From NCBI GenBank assembly GCA_034112325.1, contig JAWUVO010000025.1:19335-83334 (forward strand): a DNA stretch of 64,000 nt, read 5' to 3'. The DNA is from Bermanella sp034112325. GTDB lineage: Bacteria > Pseudomonadota > Gammaproteobacteria > Pseudomonadales > Oceanobacteraceae. A program made the translations under genes and the position numbers. This document shows positions 27,334 to 36,153 of this stretch, one piece after another (position 1 is the first letter of the stretch; each line of letters opens with the position of its first letter). The notes below the pieces were generated by a model. The model saw nothing but the letters and a program-made list of their open reading frames with translations, did not search any database and was not told where the DNA came from.

Positions 27334-28545
27334 GTGGAAAATATTAATAATACTGTAGATACCTTAGTCAGTAGCTCAAATACCTATTTTATTTTACTTG
27401 GCGCCATTATGGTGCTGTTCATGCACGCTGGTTTCGCCTTTCTTGAAGTGGGTACTGTTCGTAAAAAGAACCAAGTAAATGCTTTGGTTAAAATAATTAC
27501 CGATTTTGGTGTGTCCACCATTGCTTACTTTTTTGTGGGTTATAGCGTCGCTTACGGTTCAGATTTTTTTGCGGATGCAAACCAGCTTTCGCAAAATAAC
27601 GGTTATGAATTAGTAAAATTCTTTTTCTTATTAACATTTGCCGCTGCAATTCCAGCCATAGTTTCTGGTGGTATTGCTGAGCGTGCTAAGTTTTATCCAT
27701 TTTTAATTGCCTCTGCGGTCATTGTTGCTTTCATTTATCCATTTTTTGAAGGCCTAATTTGGAACGGTAACTACGGTTACCAAGCTTGGTTAGAAAATAA
27801 TTTTGGCGCACAGTTTCATGATTTTGCAGGTTCTGTTGTAGTGCACGGCATGGGTGGTTGGTTAGCCTTTACCGCAATATTTATTTTGCGTGAACGCACA
27901 GGGCGTTATCGCAATGGCCGTCCGGTGGCTTTTGCTCCTTCAAGTATTCCATTTTTAGCATTAGGCGCTTGGATTTTAACCGTAGGTTGGTTTGGATTTA
28001 ATGTAATGTCAGCACAAACAATGGATGGAATCAGTGGTTTGGTTGCTGTTAACTCTTTAATGGCTATGGTTGGTGGTACATTAGTAGCCATGGTTGTGGG
28101 CAAAAATGACCCTGGTTTTATTCATAACGGTCCACTTGCAGGTTTAGTTGCTGTGTGTGCTGGGTCGGATTTGTTTCACCCAATGGGTGCGTTAATTGTC
28201 GGCGGTATTGCTGGCGGATTGTTTGTTTATACTTTCACTTTGTTTCAAAATAAATTCCCACGTATTGATGATGTATTAGGTGTTTGGCCTTTACATGGTT
28301 TATGCGGTGTTTGGGGTGGTATTGCTGTAGGTATTTTTGGCCTTGAAACATTCGGCGGTATGGGTGGAGTAACATTTATGTCTCAGTTAATTGGTTCAGT
28401 TACTGGTGTTGCTGTTGCCTTAATCGGCGGCTTTGTAGTGTATGGACTGATACATGCGGTATCTGGTCTAAGATTAACTGAAGAAGAAGAATATAACGGC
28501 GCAGATTTGTCTATACATAAAATTGCTTCTACTTCAGAAGATTAA
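27334..28545 (+). CDS. amt: Ammonium transporter, Amt family
   Basis: 403 residues with about eleven membrane helices. The pore twin-histidine regions are present: HDFAGSVVVHGMGGWLAF and VWPLHGLCGVWGGIAVGIFG. The N-terminus FAFLEVGTVRKKNQVNALVKI is typical of Amt proteins. The start is GTG with AAAGG upstream. It imports ammonium under nitrogen limitation. Unlike many amtB loci, no glnK PII gene lies directly upstream. Control by nitrogen is supported by the sigma-54 promoter at 27157-27172. A strong terminator follows. Confidence 0.95.
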   Translation: MENINNTVDTLVSSSNTYFILLGAIMVLFMHAGFAFLEVGTVRKKNQVNALVKIITDFGVSTIAYFFVGYSVAYGSDFFADANQLSQNNGYELVKFFFLLTFAAAIPAIVSGGIAERAKFYPFLIASAVIVAFIYPFFEGLIWNGNYGYQAWLENNFGAQFHDFAGSVVVHGMGGWLAFTAIFILRERTGRYRNGRPVAFAPSSIPFLALGAWILTVGWFGFNVMSAQTMDGISGLVAVNSLMAMVGGTLVAMVVGKNDPGFIHNGPLAGLVAVCAGSDLFHPMGALIVGGIAGGLFVYTFTLFQNKFPRIDDVLGVWPLHGLCGVWGGIAVGIFGLETFGGMGGVTFMSQLIGSVTGVAVALIGGFVVYGLIHAVSGLRLTEEEEYNGADLSIHKIASTSED

Positions 28546-28561
28546 TTTTATAATATGTTTT

Positions 28562-28594
28562 AAAGCGCAGCCTTAAACGGCTGCGCTTTTTTTT
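28562..28594 (+). terminator. Rho-independent terminator of amt
   Basis: AAAGCGCAGCC and GGCTGCGCTTT pair around a six-base loop and run into eight T residues. The complementary strand also has an A/T-rich end, so it may help end the convergent oxidoreductase gene. Confidence 0.93.
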
Positions 28595-28603
28595 GCTTAG
28601 TTT

Positions 28604-29836
28604 TTAGCTAATTGAATATCTAGCTCTATAAAGTTTGGTTAGTTTTTTCAAACGTATTTGGTCTGCAATCAAACTAAATAATGCAGATGAATTTAATTTT
28701 GGCTGCTTACCCTTACCAATACGTTGTAACTGTCGTTTAGTAATAGCCATGGTCGCTAGACTACCAAGGGTCTTGTTTTTCCATTTTACTGAAGGCAAAA
28801 CGGCTTGGGCATTGGTGTCACTTTTCCAGTCATTAGGAAGAGTAGGGCAAAATGCTAAAGCCCGCCCCATACCAATCATATCAACTCCCTCATCAATAAC
28901 CTTTTGTGCTGTGGCAAGACGGTTAATACCGCCTGTAGTCATGATGGGAATGTTAGCTTGTTTTGCAATTTCTTTAGCAAAGGTTAAAAAATAGGCCTCG
29001 CGTTCCAGTGTTCTGCCATCTTGGGTTATGCCTTGCATCGCAGGGCTTTCGTAACTGCCACCAGACAGTTCGACTAAATCTATATTCAATTGTTCAAGCT
29101 TTTTGACCACAGCAAGGGCGTCGTCACTATCAAAGCCACCCCTTTGGAAGTCGGCTGAATTTAATTTAACTGAGATGGCCGTTTCTTTTGGTACCACTTT
29201 TTGAATGGCTTCAATAATTTGATACAGCAAGCGGGCACGATTATCTAAGCTACCTCCCCATTGGTCGGTACGTTGATTAGTTAGTGGAGATAAAAATTGG
29301 GACAGAAGATAGCCATGAGCAGCATGTACCTGAATACCATTAAAACCGGCTTTTACCGCTTTAGCAGATGTAACAGCAAAACGTTCAATAAGCTCTTCAA
29401 TTTCATCTTCTGTCATAGCTGTTGGCTGACCAAATAATTTACTATGGGCTCCCATATTCAGTGGAATATTCGAAGGTGATAAAACCTGCCCGCCCATGGC
29501 CGCATATACTTGACGTCCGGGGTGATTAATTTGCATCCACACATGGGTGCCATTTTGTTTAGCCGTGGCGGCCCATTTGGTAAAAGGTTCTAGTGGTGTA
29601 TCTTGCTCTAAAGCGATACCGCCTGGGCCAGTCATTGCTCTATGATCAACCATCACATTACCAGTAATCAACAAACCGCTGCCGCCATTTGCCCACGCGT
29701 CGTATAGTTTAAAAATAGTGTCGCCAGGAAGATGTCCTTCAGCGGCCATATTTTCTTCCATCGCAGCTTTTGCTAAGCGGTTAGGTAGTTGAGTGCCATT
29801 AGGCAAGGTAAGTGGTGAATAAACGGTATTTGTCAT
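28604..29836 (-). CDS. NADH:flavin oxidoreductase, old-yellow-enzyme family
   Basis: The 410-residue TIM-barrel flavoprotein shows OYE features: LPNRLAKAAMEENMA, WMQINHPGRQVYA, the substrate histidines in NGIQVHAAHGYLLSQFLSP, and the FMN phosphate site IMTTGGINRLATAQKVIDEG with GMGRALAFCP. It belongs to the two-domain-like NADH oxidase branch that lacks the iron-sulfur extension, reducing activated alkenes with NAD(P)H. The physiological substrate is unknown. Divergently transcribed from the amidotransferase gene. Confidence 0.88.
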   Translation of the reverse strand: MTNTVYSPLTLPNGTQLPNRLAKAAMEENMAAEGHLPGDTIFKLYDAWANGGSGLLITGNVMVDHRAMTGPGGIALEQDTPLEPFTKWAATAKQNGTHVWMQINHPGRQVYAAMGGQVLSPSNIPLNMGAHSKLFGQPTAMTEDEIEELIERFAVTSAKAVKAGFNGIQVHAAHGYLLSQFLSPLTNQRTDQWGGSLDNRARLLYQIIEAIQKVVPKETAISVKLNSADFQRGGFDSDDALAVVKKLEQLNIDLVELSGGSYESPAMQGITQDGRTLEREAYFLTFAKEIAKQANIPIMTTGGINRLATAQKVIDEGVDMIGMGRALAFCPTLPNDWKSDTNAQAVLPSVKWKNKTLGSLATMAITKRQLQRIGKGKQPKLNSSALFSLIADQIRLKKLTKLYRARYSIS

Positions 29837-30068
29837 AGCAGCCTGAACTAATTAATTATTATTAAGTGATTACTTTATAATGCTTAAGTTTTACAAATCA
29901 AGTGGCGAAACGACATATTGCAATGCCAAGCAGCTAGTTAGGTGTTAAAGATAAGTGTTTAAGCCAAGTGTTTAAGCTGAGCGACAAAGTTAAAAATTAA
30001 GATTTATGAATTACATGCCTAGCGCTACACTGGTGCTATGTCATTATAAAAAGAATACAGGGAATCAT

Positions 30069-30842
30069 ATGTGCGAACTACTGGGGATGAGTGCTAATAC
30101 TCCAACAGATTTATGTTTTAGCTTTACCGGATTAACTCAACGTGGCGGCCGCACAGGCCCTCATGGAGACGGTTGGGGCGTTGCTTTTTACGAGGGTAAG
30201 GGTGTACGCAGTTTTCACGAGTCGAGCGCCAGTGCTTCTTCGAAAGTAGCAAACATGGTTCAAAACCATCCAATTAAAAGTAAAACTGCGCTATGTCATA
30301 TTCGACAAGCCAATGTGGGTGAAGTTTGCTTAGCTAATACCCATCCATTTACTCGTGAATTGTGGGGAAGACAATGGGTATTTGCTCATAATGGCCAGAT
30401 AGAAAATTTTGTTCGCCGCGAAGGTATGTACGAACCAGTTGGTGATACCGATAGCGAAAATATTTTTTGTGATTTAATGAACGAGATTAGACAAAATATC
30501 CCTCGTGATGCGATGCCAAATCAAATCGCTGAATGTCTAAAAGTATTGGCAACTAAATACTCCGAACAAGGCGTATTTAATTGTCTGTTAAGCAATGGTG
30601 ATTGGTTATTTACATTTTGCAGTACCAAAATGGCAAGTATCACTAGGCGAGCTCCATTTGGTCCTGCACAGCTTTCTGATGCCGACGTAGTAATAGACTT
30701 TGCGGCTGAAACGACAGACAAAGATGTGGTCAGTATTATTGCTACCGAACCATTAACTACTGACGAAGCTTGGGATGTTTACCAGCCAGGCGAATGGCGT
30801 TTATGGCAAGAAGGTGAAGTAATTTCCCAAGGTAAGGTTTAA
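30069..30842 (+). CDS. Class II glutamine amidotransferase (YafJ-like)
   Basis: Translation from the ATG at 30069 gives a 257-residue protein beginning MCELLGMSANTPTD. This puts the catalytic cysteine at position 2, as Ntn-hydrolase amidotransferases require; AGGGA lies seven bases upstream. A longer frame from 30006 would bury the nucleophile and is rejected. Other family residues are RGGRTGPHGDGWGVAFYEG, CHIRQANVGEVCLANTHPF and FAHNGQIENF. It has only the glutaminase domain, like YafJ, and its acceptor is unknown. The next gene starts one base after the stop, suggesting a role in gamma-glutamyl or glutathione metabolism, though this is inference. Confidence 0.9.
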   Translation: MCELLGMSANTPTDLCFSFTGLTQRGGRTGPHGDGWGVAFYEGKGVRSFHESSASASSKVANMVQNHPIKSKTALCHIRQANVGEVCLANTHPFTRELWGRQWVFAHNGQIENFVRREGMYEPVGDTDSENIFCDLMNEIRQNIPRDAMPNQIAECLKVLATKYSEQGVFNCLLSNGDWLFTFCSTKMASITRRAPFGPAQLSDADVVIDFAAETTDKDVVSIIATEPLTTDEAWDVYQPGEWRLWQEGEVISQGKV

Positions 30843-30843
30843 A

Positions 30844-31407
30844 TTGATAGATACTAGCGAGCAAAATAAAGGTCGCCAAAACTTATCCGAATTCGATGAG
30901 ATTTGGTTATTTGGTTATGGCTCGTTAATTTATAAAGTAGACTTTCCATATATAGAAAAATCAGTTGCCAGTATAAAAGGCTGGCAACGTAAGTTTTGGC
31001 AGGGCAGCCATGACCACAGAGGCACCCCAGAAAGCCCTGGCAGGGTGGTAACTTTAATTCCAGCGGAAGAGCATGTTGAATGTATTGGTATGGCGTACCG
31101 TGTAACTGAAGACGAGTTTGTACATTTAGATTATCGAGAAAAAAATGGCTACCTACGGCATCAAGTCACATTACAGTTTGAAGATGGTCGGACTAAGCAG
31201 GGTGTTATTTATATTGCAGATGAAGACAATACAGCATTTTTAGGCAAGGCACCCATTCTAGATATTGCCCAACAGATATTTGAAAGCAGCGGTCCTAGCG
31301 GTGAAAACCGTGAGTATTTATTAGAACTAGCTAATAGCTTACGTAAATTAGATGCTAGCGACGAACACATCTTTGAAATTGAAAAAGCCTTACTTAAATT
31401 AGTTTAA
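30844..31407 (+). CDS. Gamma-glutamylcyclotransferase, ChaC-like
   Basis: 187 residues with the family substrate-binding loop WLFGYGSLIYKVDFP at the N-terminus, WQRKFWQGSHDHRGTPESPGR, and the catalytic-glutamate region DYREKNGYLRH. ChaC enzymes cleave the gamma-glutamyl group of glutathione to 5-oxoproline and Cys-Gly. The start is a TTG one base after the previous stop, with AAGGTAAGG overlapping that gene's end, so translation is coupled. An internal start is not excluded because the first 18 residues are not conserved in the family as I know it. Confidence 0.88.
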   Translation: MIDTSEQNKGRQNLSEFDEIWLFGYGSLIYKVDFPYIEKSVASIKGWQRKFWQGSHDHRGTPESPGRVVTLIPAEEHVECIGMAYRVTEDEFVHLDYREKNGYLRHQVTLQFEDGRTKQGVIYIADEDNTAFLGKAPILDIAQQIFESSGPSGENREYLLELANSLRKLDASDEHIFEIEKALLKLV

Positions 31408-31450
31408 GTAATTTCTCAATACTAGATTTATTTTTAAACACGGAACCGAC

Positions 31451-31475
31451 CTTACTAGTGGACGCGGGTATCCAT
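31451..31475. repeat. Dispersed intergenic repeat, copy 1
   Basis: CTTACTAGTGGACGCGGGTATCCAT; copy 2 is at 42663-42687 (21 of 25 positions identical). Both lie between convergent genes, just past a plus-strand stop. The GCGGGTATCCA core resembles short palindromic intergenic repeats of other proteobacteria; these copies look truncated. Confidence 0.55.
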
Positions 31476-31479
31476 TTCC

Positions 31480-32169
31480 CTAGCTGCATTTGATATCTTC
31501 AGGACGATCAATATCTTGGATAATCCCTTGATCTGTTAATTGTATTTCGGTAACGCCATATTTCTTAATTAAAGGTTGGGCACCGTTATCACCTGTTATT
31601 TTTAAAAGTTCTTGCCTATATTTTTTGTTAAATAAAACAGGATGACCAGATCTATTTTTTTCTATCTTACTGCCTGCTAATAAAACTGGGCGCAATATTC
31701 CCAACTTTTTATTTACGTTTAAATCTTGAGACTTGATTAATTTTTTCTCTAAGATTTCTTTTGATTTAAAGTCTAAATTATCCATAAAAAATTTTATTAT
31801 CGTGCTATAGGTACAGGGCAAAATATACGGCATATCTGCCAAGCATATCAAATAGTGACTGTTGTCATTACAAGCTTTAACACCGGTTATAATACTGCTG
31901 CTTAAGCCTTGCCTATAATCGGAATTATCAATAGTGGTAAAACCATGAGAGGCAAACTGTTGTTTGAGTTTTAAATCACTGGGACGCACAACACAAATTA
32001 CGTTGTCCACATAAGGTTTGATATTTAACGCGCTAACAACACCTAAAGGCAAAGCTTGATCACCAGGATTAAGTTGAATAGGTGTTAATAATTTATCACC
32101 ACCAAAGCGACTGCCCAAGCCAGCCGCTAATACTATAGCTGTTATTGTGATTAAATTTTCATTGTCCAT
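31480..32169 (-). CDS. MobA-like nucleotidyltransferase (probable molybdenum cofactor cytidylyltransferase)
   Basis: 229 residues with the nucleotidyltransferase signature ITAIVLAAGLGSRFGGDKLL, the metal site ICLADMPYI and NRSGHPVLFNKKYRQEL. Enzymes of this group (MocA type) convert molybdopterin to the cytosine dinucleotide form used by xanthine-dehydrogenase-like enzymes. The context agrees: it overlaps xdhC by one base and ends an operon with a molybdenum hydroxylase. Nucleotide specificity (CTP rather than GTP) is inferred from context. Confidence 0.85.
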   Translation of the reverse strand: MDNENLITITAIVLAAGLGSRFGGDKLLTPIQLNPGDQALPLGVVSALNIKPYVDNVICVVRPSDLKLKQQFASHGFTTIDNSDYRQGLSSSIITGVKACNDNSHYLICLADMPYILPCTYSTIIKFFMDNLDFKSKEILEKKLIKSQDLNVNKKLGILRPVLLAGSKIEKNRSGHPVLFNKKYRQELLKITGDNGAQPLIKKYGVTEIQLTDQGIIQDIDRPEDIKCS

Positions 32170-33167
32170 TACAGCTTACAAACTTCAGTAGCACTACTTT
32201 GCTCGGATTTTTTTTCTAATGCTTTACTGGGTTGAATACCATTTTTTATCGCGGTAATTTCAGCCAGTATTGAAAGAGCGATTTCGGCAGGAGTTTTGCT
32301 ACCAATATTTAATCCTACCGGGCCATGAAGTTGTGACACTTGCGCTTCAGTAAACCCAAAGTGTTCAACTAAGCGTTCCCGCCGTTGCTGATTATTTAAT
32401 TTTGAACCTAGGGCACCCACATAAAATGCTTGGCTATTAAGGGCCGCTAATAACGCCATATCATCTACTTTTGGGTCATGAGATACAGCCACAATAGCTG
32501 TGCGGCTATCAATCTTTAATCCGTTAATAATGTCGTCAGGAAAACCGTCAAGTAATGGAATACTTTTTAACGGCCAGTTTTTCCTGTAGTCAGGCCTAGG
32601 ATCGCTTACTAAAATTTCGTAACCTAAACCCTCGGCTATCTCAGCTAAAAAGCGCCCAGTTTCACCAGCACCAATTATCATTAAGCGCCAAGTTGGCCCA
32701 AATACATTCTGCCATGTACTTTCGGTCAATAATGGATTTTGTTGTGACCAAGCTGATACAGACACTGAATGTTCAGTTAAGTGGGTAGAGCGTATCACCG
32801 CCTTTCTATTTTCTATATTTATTACTAACTGGTTAACTTCGTCTATATCGTTTAAAGGCTCTGCTATTAATTGTAATGCGCCGCCACAAGGTAATCCAAA
32901 ATGGTGACGTTGTTCTTCGGTTTCACCATAAATTAATAGTTGTGGGTACTTAACCGGTTGAGCAGTCAGTTGCTCTATTAAATCTTCCTCTACACAGCCG
33001 CCGCTAACGCTACCAAAAAATAGTCCGCTAGAGCTTATGGCTAATAAGGAACCCACCGGTCTAGGAGATGTTCCCCATGTTTTTACCACAGAAACTAAAG
33101 ATACTTGCTCGCCTTTTTTTAAGCAGGTTAAACAACCATTTAATACATCTAATTGTGAATCTTGCAT
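32169..33167 (-). CDS. XdhC-family molybdenum cofactor insertion/sulfuration protein
   Basis: 332 residues. The N-terminal XdhC part has VVKTWGTSPRPVGSLLAI and FGSVSGGCVEEDLI; the C-terminal Rossmann part has IIGAGETGRFLAEIAEG and LGSKLNNQQRRERL. XdhC proteins bind the molybdenum cofactor, promote its sulfuration and hand it to hydroxylases of the xanthine dehydrogenase family. It stands between the MobA-like gene and the hydroxylase subunits on the same strand. Confidence 0.9.
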   Translation of the reverse strand: MQDSQLDVLNGCLTCLKKGEQVSLVSVVKTWGTSPRPVGSLLAISSSGLFFGSVSGGCVEEDLIEQLTAQPVKYPQLLIYGETEEQRHHFGLPCGGALQLIAEPLNDIDEVNQLVINIENRKAVIRSTHLTEHSVSVSAWSQQNPLLTESTWQNVFGPTWRLMIIGAGETGRFLAEIAEGLGYEILVSDPRPDYRKNWPLKSIPLLDGFPDDIINGLKIDSRTAIVAVSHDPKVDDMALLAALNSQAFYVGALGSKLNNQQRRERLVEHFGFTEAQVSQLHGPVGLNIGSKTPAEIALSILAEITAIKNGIQPSKALEKKSEQSSATEVCKL

Positions 33168-33251
33168 TTTATTTACTACAAGTTAGTGCCTATGTTATAA
33201 AATTATTTATATAACGTAGGCAAATGACTTTAACTATTAATGTGAAATTAA

Positions 33252-35522
33252 TTACGATAATTTAAGCGGTAGGCTGCGAAGGCGTTTGCCAGTTGCCGCA
33301 TAAATAGCGTTGGCAACCGCTGCCGCTACCGGTGGTAAGCCAGGTTCGCCAACACCCGTTGGGGCGTCATCGCTGTCAACAATAATCACTTCAATTTCTG
33401 GTGTTTCATTCATGCGTAAAGCAGGATAATCATGGAAGTTACTTTGTTGAACCACACCATCTTTAAATGTTATCTCACCAGAAAGTGCAGCGCTCAAACC
33501 ATAAATTATGCCACTTTCCATTTGCGCTTGAACAATGCCAGGATTAATCGCTAGACCACAGTCAACCACACACACAATTTTATGAATTTTCAGTTGGTTG
33601 TTGGTAACCGAAACCTCTGCAATCTGCGTAACATGAGAATTAAAAGATGAATGCGCAGCAACACCATGGAAGTGGCCTTTAGGCAATGGTTTTTTCCAGC
33701 CTGCTTTTTCAGCCGCTACTTTTAAAGTGTTAGCCAGTTTAGGATTTTTAGTTAAATTCTTAAGGCGATATTCAACGGCGTCTTGCTTTTGCGATATGGC
33801 AATTTCATCCATCATGCTTTCTTTAAAAAAGCCACTAAAAGAATGCCCAACAGCGCGCCAGTAACCCAAAGGTACACCAGGGTCAGCGGTGACGTGGTCA
33901 GATGATTTATTTACCGCATCATAGTCTTCATACAAGCCTTCAACACTTGTGTGATCCACAGTAAGGCTGTTAAAAATTCCATAACCACGTTTGCTTAACC
34001 AATCGACCATGGCATTTGGTAAAAAGCTTGGGAGCATTGCATCAATCATTGTATCTAATGTGTAGGGCATAATTTGTGGTCCCGAACGTTTTACTGTCCA
34101 AGTATCAATTAAACCTTGTTGATTTAATCCCACTTGAAAACGCGCTAATGAAGCGGGGCGATAAAGATCATTTTGTATGTCGTCTTCGCGGCTCCAAACT
34201 AATTGAACTGGTAATCCTGATACCTTGGCAATGGCAGCGGCTTCAGCTACAAAGTCGGTTCCACTGCGGCGACCAAAGCCACCACCTAAATATTTACTGT
34301 TTACGGTGACATTATCGGGATCAATATCGGCATGAAAGGCCGCCGTTAATTTCGAAATATTGGGTGCTTGAGTGCCCACCCAAATTTCCATCTTGTCGCC
34401 GTCAATTTTAGCGGTGCAATTCATTGGCTCCATTGTAGAGTGAGCAAGATAGGGTGCCCAATATTCACCCGTTATTACCGAGTCGCTACTCTCTAATCCG
34501 TCTAGGCCATTACCTTGTTCAAAAGAATTAGTTGAGTCATCGCTGTTTAAGGCGGTAACGAACATACCCTTACCGTTATCGCTGTCGGTAGAGTCTGAAG
34601 AGAATTTTGAAAGTGTTTCTGGTAAATCCCATTCAACTTTTAATGCAGTTAGTGCATTTTTAGCTTGGTAATAATGTTCAGCAACAACCGCCACACCATT
34701 ATGAATTTTAACTACAGCTTTAACACCAGGCATTGACTCAGCTTGCTTGGAGTCAAAAGATTTAACGGTGCCACCAAATACAGGACTGCGTTTTAAAGCG
34801 GTGCGATATAGGCCTTCAAAATCGACGTCGATACCAAATTCAGCAGTACCGGTACTTTTATCCATGCCATCTAATCTAGGGGCCATTTTACCCATGTACT
34901 TAAATTGGCTTTTATCTTTTAGAGCGGCATTTTCAGGAAAATCTAGCGTATTAGCAAAATTAGCAAAGTCGCCGTAAGGTAAAGCCTTGCCGTTAACAAT
35001 AACTTTTCCGTTGTCGGTGGTAATAGACGCTAAATCTAAATTAAGTTGCTGGGAAGCAGCCTGTCTTAATACTAAGCGTGTGTTAGCTGCTAAATGGCGT
35101 AACGGTAAAAAGTGCGTGCGAACACTGGTGCTGCCGCCAGTAATTTGCATACCGTACTCAGGGTTATTGTAATCTTCATGGGCTGAGGCATGAATGATAT
35201 TGATAGCTTTAGGGTTTATATCTAACTCTTCGGCCACAATAGTTGTTAAGCCAGTATAAATACCTTGCCCCATTTCACTTCTTGGAACATAGAAGTTAAT
35301 TTTATTATCGCTAGTAATTTGCAATAGAGCATTTGGCTGTAAAGCGTCGTCAGTACTACTAGGTAGTTGACCACTAGCACATGCATTTAACGGCAAGCCC
35401 ACCATTAAACCACCACCCGCAAGTGACAGGTTTTTAAGGAAATTGCGACGAGAAGGGCTAACATTGTTTGTATTAGTATCAAGGTTTTTAATTTGATTCT
35501 GTTCGATAGTCGGAGTTGTCAT
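33252..35522 (-). CDS. Molybdopterin-binding large subunit of a periplasmic xanthine-dehydrogenase-family oxidoreductase
   Basis: The 756-residue protein resembles the isoquinoline 1-oxidoreductase/aldehyde dehydrogenase beta-subunit branch. It opens with a twin-arginine signal (PSRRNFLKNLSLAGGG, residues about 23-38) followed by a hydrophobic stretch and a cysteine-containing ACASG. Cofactor regions include NFYVPRSEMGQGIYTGL, YLGGGFGRRSGTDFVAEAA and the catalytic glutamate motif GVGEPGLPPVAAAVANAIY near the C-terminus. It hydroxylates an aldehyde or N-heterocycle; the substrate cannot be told. It pairs with the 2Fe-2S subunit encoded two bases upstream. Electrons probably pass to a cytochrome not encoded here. 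Confidence 0.9.
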   Translation of the reverse strand: MTTPTIEQNQIKNLDTNTNNVSPSRRNFLKNLSLAGGGLMVGLPLNACASGQLPSSTDDALQPNALLQITSDNKINFYVPRSEMGQGIYTGLTTIVAEELDINPKAINIIHASAHEDYNNPEYGMQITGGSTSVRTHFLPLRHLAANTRLVLRQAASQQLNLDLASITTDNGKVIVNGKALPYGDFANFANTLDFPENAALKDKSQFKYMGKMAPRLDGMDKSTGTAEFGIDVDFEGLYRTALKRSPVFGGTVKSFDSKQAESMPGVKAVVKIHNGVAVVAEHYYQAKNALTALKVEWDLPETLSKFSSDSTDSDNGKGMFVTALNSDDSTNSFEQGNGLDGLESSDSVITGEYWAPYLAHSTMEPMNCTAKIDGDKMEIWVGTQAPNISKLTAAFHADIDPDNVTVNSKYLGGGFGRRSGTDFVAEAAAIAKVSGLPVQLVWSREDDIQNDLYRPASLARFQVGLNQQGLIDTWTVKRSGPQIMPYTLDTMIDAMLPSFLPNAMVDWLSKRGYGIFNSLTVDHTSVEGLYEDYDAVNKSSDHVTADPGVPLGYWRAVGHSFSGFFKESMMDEIAISQKQDAVEYRLKNLTKNPKLANTLKVAAEKAGWKKPLPKGHFHGVAAHSSFNSHVTQIAEVSVTNNQLKIHKIVCVVDCGLAINPGIVQAQMESGIIYGLSAALSGEITFKDGVVQQSNFHDYPALRMNETPEIEVIIVDSDDAPTGVGEPGLPPVAAAVANAIYAATGKRLRSLPLKLS

Positions 35523-35524
35523 AA

Positions 35525-36049
35525 TTATACCTCCTGTGCTGTAGCGGTTTTAGGATTGAAATACTCTACGGTTTGTAATCGTCCATTACCTGAACGCAAC
35601 TCTTTTGCCGCCGATTTAATCGCTTTTTTAATGTCTGGATAGGTCCCACAGCGACAAATATTACCACTCATGGCTTGTTCTATTTGTTCGTCAGTTGGAT
35701 TATTGTTTTTAGCCAATAAAGCAGTAGCGCTTACTAGCTGGCCACTTTGACAGTAACCACATTGGGCTACGCTAGTATCCACCCAAGCTTGTTGTAATGT
35801 AGATAGCATTTGCGGATTTCCAATGCCTTCAATAGTCGTTACATTACGTCCTTGAACGGCTGACAATGGAAGAATACATGTACGAGTAGATTCACCATCT
35901 ACAAGCATGCTGCAAGAACCGCATAGGCCCATGCCACAGCCAAACTTAGAACCTTTAAGGTTTAAATGGTCACGGACAGTCCATAATAATGGCGTGTCGG
36001 GCGCAGCATCTACCTGCACAGTTTTTCCGTTTAATTCAAAGCTAATCAT
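35525..36049 (-). CDS. 2Fe-2S small subunit of the molybdenum hydroxylase
   Basis: 174 residues. The N-terminal plant-ferredoxin-type cluster is bound by KFGCGMGLCGSCSMLVDG plus a downstream Cys. The C-terminal helical domain binds the second cluster through AQCGYCQSGQL and GNICRCGTYPDI. It has no signal of its own and would be carried to the periplasm by the twin-arginine large subunit. It is the first gene of the operon small subunit-large subunit-xdhC-mobA-like. Confidence 0.93.
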   Translation of the reverse strand: MISFELNGKTVQVDAAPDTPLLWTVRDHLNLKGSKFGCGMGLCGSCSMLVDGESTRTCILPLSAVQGRNVTTIEGIGNPQMLSTLQQAWVDTSVAQCGYCQSGQLVSATALLAKNNNPTDEQIEQAMSGNICRCGTYPDIKKAIKSAAKELRSGNGRLQTVEYFNPKTATAQEV

Positions 36050-36153
36050 GTTTGCTCCAGTTTCTCTCTTTAATAAGGCGAGGTTATGGTTATTGGCGTT
36101 TAATAAAATTGTGTATAGGTTATGCCGTAATGTTTTTTCTAAAGTCGTATTTA

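Noticed and set aside
30006..30068. Longer start for the class II amidotransferase
   Set aside because: It would place the catalytic cysteine at position 23; Ntn-type enzymes need it at the mature N-terminus, as the ATG at 30069 provides.
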